Of a DNA stretch of 64,000 nt, positions 56,701 to 64,000 are shown piece by piece. The notes beneath the pieces are model-generated. The model was given only the letters and a program-made list of their open reading frames with translations, had not been told where the DNA came from and did not search any database. Both the position numbers and the translations under genes were made by a program. The first letter of the stretch is position 1. The number at the start of each line of letters is the position of its first letter. Source of the DNA: Thunnus maccoyii (Eukaryota; Chordata; Actinopteri; Scombriformes; Scombridae); assembly GCF_910596095.1 (NCBI RefSeq), contig NC_056535.1, forward strand, positions 20,352,505-20,416,504, read 5' to 3'.

Positions 56701-59700
56701 TCCAGCTGCTCTTCTCCGTCAGACAGGCTCTGCTGTGTGAGGCTGTCAGAGTCTGGATTGGTCAGGAGAAGTTATGGTGTGGCATACAGGAGGGATTCAG
56801 GGGTCAGAGGGGATATGGAAATCAAAGAAATGACTTATCTGGAGACAATTTGACATCAAGTCAAAGGGTAGTAGCAAGACAGGGGTTTTCAGAGTCTGAG
56901 ACTGTGGGCCTCCCCTCAGACTAAGCTTGGAAAAAGGCCCCCCTCCCCCTTGTTTATTTGCTTGCTTTCCTGGATGCCTATGGGATCATGATTACGTTAT
57001 TTGATCCCATAGACACTCAACAATTGAGCCAAGATAGCCTGATATTGCTGTTTGACATACTTCAGACTACAACCAATAATATATATATATTATTGGGCCT
57101 TTCTGAAGGCATTTACTTGTTTCTGACTCTGGGAAAGTGGGAAAAACAGTAAAATTCCCCCAAACTACCATATCTCTGAACTATTTCTTTAACCAAATCA
57201 CATACATTTAGGCTATTATATGTGATCTCCTTTTGATAACTAATGTAATAACTTTTTTTTTTTTCACTTCCAATCACTGAGCTTCCTCAGAGACTGTTTG
57301 GAGCCCCCCTGAGGAGGCCCACCTCCCACTTTGAAAACCTCTGGCATAAGAAATACACCTTCACCTCAGTGTGTCACAGTTTGCAGCAACTTAAGAAATG
57401 TGTCTTTCTTTCTTCTTCCTGTGTTTACTGAGATTCCTCCAGTTCAGTCAACTGGATAAAAAAACAGCTCTAAGATACCTTTCATCTATCCAACCTTGAC
57501 ATAAAGTGTCTTGACATTGCATCACATGGCCACTAGATGGAGCCAAAGTACACTTCCTGTGTCCACATAGCAATGGCTAATAAGGTTTTCATACAAAATG
57601 AAATAAAACATTGTTATGTGGATCTTATAACAGATGTAATTGCTATTTTGTGATATGAAAATTTAGATGTTTGGTCAGTTCTAAACTACAGTACCATGTT
57701 TAGTAAAGGTGTTAAAATACTTCAGTAACTATCTGATGATATGAGGGGACTTAAGACCATTAGGATAATGTATTAGAGACACAGGGATTATTCATAAAAC
57801 ATCATGCTCCTGCCCATTAACCGCCCATCCCAACCACAGGAAAACACTGATTCATACTGAACCAACAAATCCAGGATGAAATCCATGTGTTTACCTGATT
57901 CGCCCCCGCATGCTGACAAAAATGCTTCATGCAAAGTCCATCATCTTTCAAAACAGTTTCCACAAAATATGACTTTTCCAATGGACCTGAGTGATATGAA
58001 TAATCCCCAGAGTGCAGAAACAGACAGCTGGTCATCACAGATGAGGAGTTACTCACTGGCAGGAAAGATGCCATTAGAAATGGCAGGAGAGGGAGAGACA
58101 CGTTAGACTGGGACACAAGAACAAGATTACTCATGGAACAGAAAACGGCCACATAGTATGTATTCAGTTACTAGTTTTATTTTTAAAATAAGATTTCATT
58201 TCAATTATATTCATTTTGAAAATGCTAAAACCTCCTCGACATCTGGCTGCAACAGCTGCAGCAGATAAATATTTGAAGTTACCTCTGGTTTGTCTTTTTT
58301 TAAATAAAATACTTCAATAGATTTAATCTTTTACGCAACATCTCCTAAATTACAAAGCATTTAACAGAGAATTATTAGAGCCACATTTGCAAGAAATGAG
58401 GAGGGATTCTACACAACGCAAAACAAAAACAGCAAAAGGAAAAAAAAAAGGGACCGTGCATTCATAATGCAAGGAAAGATAACTTGGTAAAGAGACAGGG
58501 CAACATGGGAGCAACACAGGATTGTGGAGATTATTAATTCGATTGGCAATGAATGAACATCTAACCAAAGCAACACGTAGGGATCATGCAGGTGTTTAAT
58601 GCACATTCCTTTGTCTCATATTGGCACATGTTAGATAGCTCTCAGTAGGAGATGAATCAGACATAAACAATGTTACGAGGCTAGTGCTAACAGTGACAGA
58701 ATGATGCGCAGATTTTTCAAAGATGAGTGTTTTTAACCTTTGGCACTTGCACATGGTTTAACAGCAGACAAGAGGTGTGCCTGAATATTCATCACTGTTC
58801 ATTTTTGTTTGTGTATTCAAGTCAGTACAATTTAATTTTTTAAGAAAGACTGACTCTAAAACACTTATTGGTAATTATTTCCATCATAAAATGGATCCCT
58901 GCTGCCCACATTGTGATATGTTGCAGATGTATTATCAGCAAAGAAACCTCAAAGTACAACTCTGTACCACAGTCAGATCTAAATATAAATAATGCATGTG
59001 TTTCCATATCAACAAACACTTTAAAACAACAGAATTTGGTGGATTAAACTCCAAAATATCCATTTCTTTCCAAGCCAATCAGGTAATGTCTCCTCTGTCA
59101 TAATAATAATTAGGCCAAGTAGGATCAGGGATTAGAAGAAACTTAGAAATCAATGTTGAAAAGCATGATAAAAGCAACTGCAAAGTAACAAAAGCCAAAT
59201 GACATTGACAGTAAAAACACTAGTTTCACAATAACTCCTATTTACATATGAACAGCAGTCCTTCAAGTCTCCAGTTATAAAAAAAAACCATAAAACATTA
59301 AGACATTTGGAAGATAATACAGCATAAACATGTCTACACATAATAATAACCCCATGTATATATTTATATGCATGTAAACATATATACAGATGCATACATG
59401 TACATCTATAAATATATATCTAATTTACAAACATACAATTTGAGGGTAATATACTGTACATTTATGGGGATAGCAGTCTCTGTTAGGCTTTTCTTTTAAA
59501 ATTTACCCCCCTCCCCCATCCAATCAATTCCACACACAAAATGCTCTGTACACACAGTTAAAGCTAGGTGGATATCCACACATATTCAAACATTAAAACA
59601 CGCACACACACACGCTCACACACACACTCAGCATCACCAGTCGGCATCCTCCTCTATGTAATAATCAGGTGTGGCTGTACCATCAAACAGGCCGGGTTCC

Positions 59701-62700
59701 AGTGACTTGCGCTGCTTGCCCCGAGCGAACACCCGTGACAGAGATCCCAGAGTCATCTTCTCCTTCTTCTTCTTACGTTTCTGGTCCTCCAGGTCCTCCA
59801 TGGACTAAACCAGGCAGAGGGGGAAGGAAGTTAAGATTAGTGCTCTCATGTGGCTGAGTTAAAACATTTTGGGAAATACAGTTATTCACTTTCTTGCTGA
59901 GAGTTTGATGAGAAGATTGATACCTCTCTCATGTCTGTAAGCTAAATATGAAGCTGCTGCCAGCAGCCTGTTAGCTTAGCTTAGCATAAAGGCACGAAAC
60001 AGGAGGTAACAGCTAGCCTGGTTTCATCGAAATATGACAAAGCCCATCAACCAACCAAATGGCAACTACTACGGCTTGAGGGTGAAGCCAATGCAGAAGT
60101 ACCTTAAAGTGAGGAGTAAAGGAGTAAAGGTGCCACTGATGGCCACCAGATGATGGCTTCAATTAACTCCCATTCAAAAACTGTCAACTTCTCTCTAGAA
60201 ATATTGAGTCAATCTTCTTTTTTTTGGGTCTCAATCACTAAATTCAAGCCCTCTAATAAGTGTGCTGGTGGTCATTTTGGTAATTATTGCTCCGTTAATA
60301 AGATTTGAAGACTTATAATAGCTTTGATGTCTGCCAAGTAGGCGTCGATTGACAGCTGGCTAACCTGCTGCTCTCCTTGGCTCTGGGACTCTGAGTTGGA
60401 CTGTTGTTGCAATATTTCGTAAGTTTAATGTTGATTACGATACCTGCCCTGTTAGCACAATTTAACTAAAGTAGCTAATGTTAGCCCAAGTGTGCACCGC
60501 TCGGTGTAACCAGTAAGCTAGGGTTCGCTTCAGTCTGAGGTAGTGGGGTGTGTTTCCAGAGTGAGAAAGGCAACACTCTGAACTTCTTTATTTATTTGGA
60601 AGGAACAATAAGCAACAACTCTGGGCTTCAAGCAGGCTCCAATGCCAACCAAATGGTGACTTGGCTATGTCCACCTTTATATGCAGTCTAAGCTACCAGC
60701 ACCTGGAAACTCACAAATTAACAGGTTATATCTCCACTGTGTAATCTGTGCAAAAATATAGTATGTACATAGTAAACTGTAAGTGGTTTTATGGGCAAGT
60801 CATTTGCCACCGGGCACAGTGACTTCTAGGAGTCTCTGGTGGTTGCCTGACATCCTCACACCGACAACAAGACCTCAGGAGGTTACTGAACATGACCAGG
60901 AAATAGCATAAATCCCCATAATACCGCAACTTGTCTTTATACACTTTGTACTGATTAAACAAACAAGATATAATATCTCAATTATTGAGCTTTAAAGGGG
61001 TGCTGGTAGGCACCTTTAAAGCTCTTTGGACAAGGCCAGGCAAGCTGTTTCCTTCTGTTTCCAGTCTGTATGCTAAGCTAACCGGCTGCTGTTGTTTGCT
61101 TCATATTTAGCAGACAAATATGAGAGTAGTATCAATCTTCTCATCAAACTCTGGACAAGAAAGCGAATATGCTTATCTCACAAAATGTCAAACTATTGCT
61201 TAAAAGTGAGTTAAATGCAAAATAACACCACCACCACCAAGCAGGCAGGCTGACACCCAGCAGGCCGACAGGACAGAGGGACAGACACAGACAGGAGAAG
61301 ACGAAGAGGAGGGAGGTGTGATTACTTGGTAGAGGGGGCCAGGCAGCTCTTACATTGCAGAGGGAGTGGGTCCGGTGACGAGGTGAGTTGATGTCACTGG
61401 GCGTGGAGGAGCGGTCCCCGTCAGCCGCAGAAGCATCAGAGATGACGGAGGGCTGGCGAGAGTGGCAGGGGCTGATCCTGACCACAGCTGGAGGTCGCCA
61501 CACACACACACACACATACATACGTACACACACACATATATTCACACCCGCAGTTAGTATTAGAAACCTCCAGGAAACCCTTTATTAGTATATTGAGCCT
61601 GTAAAAGCAACACCAAGCAGCATGGAGAGGCAGAGCTGATCAGAGAGCCTACCCTGTCTGTCTGTTGTGTGTCCGTGGTAGAGGGTCTGTTGGCTCTGTC
61701 GAATGGCGGCGGTCAGCGGCAGGTCGGCCTGCATCACCCACTCCTGACTGCCGTTCACCACAGGCTCTGTAGGCATGGCCAACGAGTGGCGCTTCGGTAC
61801 GTCTTTTGTCAGGGTGGCCAGAGACTGCTTGGCCTGAGAAACACAAGGGAAACAAAAAAAACCAGGCATGAGTTAAGTAAAATACACTCGTCTGTTATCA
61901 CCTTACCTTTGTCTTGTTCATAACTTACAGTAATTTCAAATCTTCAAACCGACTATCTTGAACCCATTTTGTGATGAATTATTGAATATGGCTCGAGATT
62001 GTTGGTGTTTTTCTCAGGAAGCATAATAACTGAGGAAAATGTTACTACCCCGGGTAAATGAGTCACTTCGAGAACTTATGAAACAAACATTTTGCATCTC
62101 CAACTGCACGGAGAAGCTGCTCCAACACTGTTATGAGCTTGTATAATGGTATAAGAAATCGTGTTACTAAAAAAGAAAAAGAGAAACACAAAAGCTGAAT
62201 ATTGCAGTAATCAGAGGAAAGAAGAAAATGTTCTGTTGTCTGGCAACAAATAAATAAATAAATAAACTGAACTAAAACTGTGAGTCGGTTGATAATAAAC
62301 AAATGGTTCGTTAATTCAATAGTTTTATTGTTTCCTCTGTTGAGGAACTTGCCAATAACAATAAAAATAAACATTACAGTGAATAAATAGAGTTAAATTA
62401 ATTGTGGGTATCAGTATGGCTGCCAGAATGATCTTACGCCACTGGAAACATACAACAGCTCCATGAATAAATCACAAAAAAGTAAAATACACAAACTCAC
62501 ATCAGTACACAAATGGTTTTAATCTTTTTTAAAGTTAATGTTAAATATGTTTCTTTGCTTTTATTTGTGTTTTTAAATGTCTTGTGCTGCTTTTTAATTT
62601 TTTCCCATGAACTGCAGAGAAAAAGACTGTCCAACTGACTCTTTGTATGAACTGTAAATAAACTTCCTTACATAAACTAACAAACGTTGATTGCATGTGC

Positions 62701-63877
62701 GTGTGCATCTACACAAAAAGTACAAACAGTGAGATTTTAAATAGAGAAAAGAGGAGAAAGAAGAAAGAAAAAGAAGATAGAATGATGTTTTGCAGCTGGG
62801 TTGCTTGACAGTGATGCAGCTCTGGCACTGATGTGCTAACAAATCTGATCTGTGATACAGCTTGATGTGAGGATCTGTGGGTGGTTATGACTTGCCGAGG
62901 GAGGAGAGAGATTAATGACACACAGACTGACAACTGTACCTCTGAGAGACCGACACACAGCAACACAGAAAGGAGGCAGGAATTTCTTCCCCAGTAATGC
63001 TTTGAGAGAGGGAAGGGATGAGGATATATAGCAGAGGAGCTTACTGCATGTGTTTGAACTGATATGAATGCACTTATAGGATTGCAAGCCCACATCTTGT
63101 TTGCATTTATGTCCTACATAACAGACAATAACACTTAGGTGGCACCATTGTACTCCAGTTAATTCAGCAAAGTTGTGTCTGTATGCAGGGTGACTCACCA
63201 TGGTGAGCTCGGCCTCTAGTTCTTTGACCCTGTTCTCCTTCATGTCCATCTGAGTACGCAGGATGTTGGCCTGCTCCGTGGCTTCTTTGGTCTGCCTCCT
63301 CAGGTCCCACTTCTCTCTCTCAAGCATGTCTTTCTCTTTTGCCAGGGCCTTCACTGCATCCTCACTCTCCTGCACAACACAAACGCACACACACAGACAT
63401 AGTTAATCCCCAACAATCTCACTTTGAATGATCAACGGAGCTCCAAATTTGAGTCAAGAAGCATGTCACCGCTATAGTTTGTGTTATAATCTCTTTCAAA
63501 ACTTGCACTTTTCTCTCCAAACTTGACAGAGGAGTATGTGACGTCACTAGAGTAACAGATCATTTCAGCTGTATTGTTCTAAAATTAAGATTATAGCCCA
63601 ATTGATACCAGATTTTTGAGGTAAATACCAATATTGATTTGTCTCTAAATTACCTCAAACATGCCTTTAGCATTTCTGTGCTGACATTTCTTGTATATAT
63701 ATATATATATATATATTTATGTCTGCAATAAAAGTGTTACCTTTCGGTGCTGGTCGTAATTGCGAATGAATTCTCGCAGCTGGTCTTCTCTGCTCTCCAG
63801 TGTTGTGTACAGCTGCTGCATCTGACTCACCAAGTCTCCCTTTTCCGCTTTTAGACGCTTACGGTCAGCTTTCATAG
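53604..63877 (-). CDS. kazn: kazn, 3' part: kazrin, long isoform with three SAM domains (gene continues off the right edge)
   Basis: Kazrin is a scaffold linked to desmosomes, periplakin, ARVCF and RhoA control, and to endosome traffic. Twelve exons join in frame to 604 residues: 63741-63877, 63199-63369, 61653-61833, 61354-61487, 59681-59804, 56562-56752, 56329-56447, 56006-56237, 55638-55739, 55007-55173, 54732-54828, 53604-53765. In order they give a coiled coil (RLKAEKGDLVSQMQQLYTTL, LREFIRNYDQHRK), the segment KQSLATLTKDVPKRHSLAMP, a Ser-rich HSRQPSVISDASAADGDRSS, basic KRKKKKEK, SAM1, SAM2 (WLSDVGLPQYSQTFQ, VDGRVLNSL), SAM3 (VMKWIRDIDLKEFADNL) and the C-terminus HTYKSVEITNV. The liprin-like SAM triplet together with the kazrin coiled coil excludes liprins. 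The 5' exons and start codon lie outside the window. Confidence 0.94.
53766..55006 (-). other. kazn introns between exons J, K and L
   Basis: The two AT-rich introns (54829-55006 and 53766-54731) have GT/AG ends. No repeat or RNA gene is recognised. Confidence 0.7.
54732..54828 (-). CDS. kazn: kazn exon K (linker)
   Basis: This exon is 97 nt (acceptor ACCTTCACAG, donor GTATGT). It encodes NAEQSLEVVSSSSPVAVKRF and SMRRSGK. It is assigned from frame continuity and splice sites; conservation is lower than in the SAM exons. Confidence 0.8.
55007..55173 (-). CDS. kazn: kazn exon J (rest of SAM3)
   Basis: This exon is 167 nt (acceptor TTCTGTGCAG, donor GTAGAT). It encodes EFADNLQGKGIHGAVMALDP and KALGIPSNKHMLHRHLYEEM. 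If the donor were skipped, a stop (TAG) would follow after one Arg, so a short read-through end is possible. Confidence 0.9.
55638..55739 (-). CDS. kazn: kazn exon I (start of SAM3)
   Basis: This exon is 102 nt, phase 0 at both ends. It encodes ALQARRAKCEHQDRDPIVWT and HRVMKWIRDIDLK. Confidence 0.93.
56006..56237 (-). CDS. kazn: kazn exon H (SAM2)
   Basis: This exon is 232 nt (acceptor CGTCCCATAG, donor GTCAGT). It encodes LSKASEMEHHWVATTWLSDV, PQYSQTFQTHLVDGRVLNSL and RDLERFLNISDQFHQTSLLL. The GTCAGT donor is slightly non-consensus. Confidence 0.93.
56329..56447 (-). CDS. kazn: kazn exon G (end of SAM1)
   Basis: This exon is 119 nt (acceptor CTGCTGTTTAG, donor GTGAGC). It encodes VLLVLTDEDLELGLGI and HRRKLRLAIEDYRKAEGDQ. 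Confidence 0.92.
56562..56752 (-). CDS. kazn: kazn exon F (start of SAM1, long isoform)
   Basis: This exon is 191 nt (acceptor CTGACCAATCCAG, donor GTACAC). It encodes DSDSLTQQSLSDGEEQLD, then AVQAWLEVVMGMPMYIRA, the first helices of SAM1. Confidence 0.92.
56880..57343. mobile_element. hAT-like MITE in kazn intron
   Basis: The left end CAGGGGTTTTCAGAGTCTGA and the reverse-complemented right end CAGAGGTTTTCAAAGTGGGA are matching terminal inverted repeats of hAT type. GGGCCTCC follows in both. The flanking 8 bp (TAGCAAGA left, GCATAAGA right) match only partly, so the target duplication is decayed or my boundary is off. Confidence 0.7.
57344..59633 (-). other. kazn: Intron of the long kazn isoform; 3' UTR of the short isoform at its upper end
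   Basis: Sequence just below 59634 must be 3' UTR when exon E is used as terminal exon. It holds a CA tract (59598-59628) and AT-rich sequence. No consensus AATAAA is obvious near the stop, so the 3' end is not placed. A CTCF-like word lies at 57530-57543. Confidence 0.5.
59634..59804 (-). CDS. kazn: kazn exon E: terminal exon of the short isoforms, or spliced internally for the long isoform
   Basis: Read through, the exon ends LFDGTATPDYYIEEDADW-stop (TGA at 59634-59636), the C-terminus of short kazrin isoforms. Used as an internal exon (59681-59804, donor GTACAG after TTTGATG), it joins exon F to give LFD-DSDS and the SAM domains. The shared part encodes SMEDLEDQKRKKKKEK, a strong basic cluster, and SLSRVFARGKQRKSL. 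Confidence 0.93.
   Translation of the reverse strand, partial: SMEDLEDQKRKKKKEKMTLGSLSRVFARGKQRKSLEPGLFDGTATPDYYIEEDADW
59866..61198. mobile_element. 1.3 kb element with ~150-bp terminal inverted repeats (TTAGCTTAGC family) in kazn intron
   Basis: The left arm (59866-60025) and right arm (61040-61198) are inverted copies. They share CTTTCTTG, AGAGTTTGATGAGAAGATTG, TACTCTCAT-like, TAAATATGAAGC, GGTTAGCTTAGCATA-like and AACAGCTAGCCTGG words. The ends match the small element at 13440-13794. The interior (60040-60960) has no ORF of note and looks like further repeat sequence, with GCCAACCAAATGGTGACTTG near its end. Confidence 0.7.
61354..61487 (-). CDS. kazn: kazn exon D (Ser-rich linker)
   Basis: This exon is 134 nt (acceptor GCGACCTCCAG, donor GTAAGA). 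It encodes VRISPCHSRQPSVISDASAA and SDINSPRHRTHSLCN. It ends on a codon boundary. Confidence 0.93.
61498..61535. repeat. CA microsatellite at kazn exon D acceptor
   Basis: The CA/GT tract starts about 10 nt upstream of the exon D splice acceptor. On the sense strand it is GT-rich rather than pyrimidine-rich, which makes this an unusual acceptor context. Confidence 0.85.
61653..61833 (-). CDS. kazn: kazn exon C
   Basis: This exon is 181 nt (acceptor TGTTTCTCAG, donor GTAGGC). It encodes AKQSLATLTKDVPKRHSLAM and QADLPLTAAIRQSQQTLYHG, both kazrin signatures. Confidence 0.94.
61834..63198 (-). other. kazn intron between exons B and C
   Basis: This AT-rich intron has GTGAGT and TTTCTCAG ends. 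I recognise no element in it. Confidence 0.75.
63199..63369 (-). CDS. kazn: kazn exon B (coiled coil)
   Basis: This exon is 171 nt, phase 0 at both ends. It encodes ESEDAVKALAKEKDMLEREK and ENRVKELEAELTM. Donor GTGAGT follows ACCATG. Confidence 0.94.
63370..63740 (-). other. kazn intron between exons A and B
   Basis: This short intron holds an (AT)n microsatellite at 63694-63716 close to the exon A donor. Confidence 0.85.
63741..63877 (-). CDS. kazn: kazn exon A (coiled coil)
   Basis: Acceptor GTGTGTTGCAG, donor GTAACA, 137 nt. It encodes MKADRKRLKAEKGDLVSQMQ and LREFIRNYDQHRK, the core of the kazrin coiled coil. The first two bases complete a codon from an exon beyond the window. Confidence 0.93.
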
Positions 63878-64000
63878 CTGCAACACACAGACAAACACAT
63901 TCACACACCTAGCAGCATGTACATGTGTATATCAATGAGTAATTTAAAAGCCAATTTTACTGTCAAACCTAACAAATACTTTCAATACATCAGAGATTTG

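Noticed and set aside
63694-63716. TATA-type promoter
   Set aside because: It is an AT microsatellite inside a kazn intron, next to an exon donor.

Overview
This window is vertebrate nuclear DNA, almost certainly from a teleost fish and probably a percomorph. Four spliced genes have fish-like versions of vertebrate-only proteins, introns end in GT/AG, and the sequence carries long CA/CT microsatellites and several repeat families typical of fish genomes. Nothing looks bacterial or plasmid-borne. All four genes lie on the minus strand, so transcription runs from high to low coordinates. Exon borders were placed by eye from splice consensus and reading-frame continuity. For each gene the exon lengths join in frame (ski 691 codons including stop, tmem51 294, the visible part of kazn 605).

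Layout from left to right. (1) 153-2872: the first three recognised coding exons of plch2 (phospholipase C eta-2: N-terminal tail and PH domain). The rest of the gene lies beyond the left edge. (2) About 3.2-5.0 kb: intergenic DNA with nested inverted repeats. (3) 7097-38895: the whole ski gene, a SMAD corepressor of 690 residues in seven coding exons. It has a 28.7 kb first intron and a likely 3' UTR of about 2 kb that ends near a CA repeat. The ski promoter region carries a long CT/GA tract. (4) 42737-44592: the two coding exons of tmem51, a two-pass membrane protein of 293 residues. A possible 5' non-coding exon lies near 51.0 kb, with a transposon-rich stretch (46-50 kb) between. (5) 53604-63877: the 3' part of kazn (kazrin). 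It covers coiled-coil exons, an exon that either ends the short isoform or splices onward, and six further exons plus the terminal exon encoding three SAM domains of the long isoform. The 5' part lies beyond the right edge.

The genes do not form an operon. Their products act in separate settings: PLC signalling, TGF-beta/SMAD repression, a poorly known membrane protein, and a desmosome/cytoskeleton scaffold. All four map to human chromosome 1p36, but there the SKI-PLCH2 pair and the KAZN-TMEM51 pair are more than 10 Mb apart. Here they are adjacent, in the same relative order and orientation. The a/b teleost paralogue identity of each gene cannot be settled from the window alone.

I did not find a convincing new biological system. 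The most useful observations are the gene-order junction, the two-way kazn exon, a possibly missing small kazn exon where a large inverted-repeat element sits, changes in known SKI motifs, and an apparently transposon-poor part of ski intron 1 that may hold regulatory DNA.
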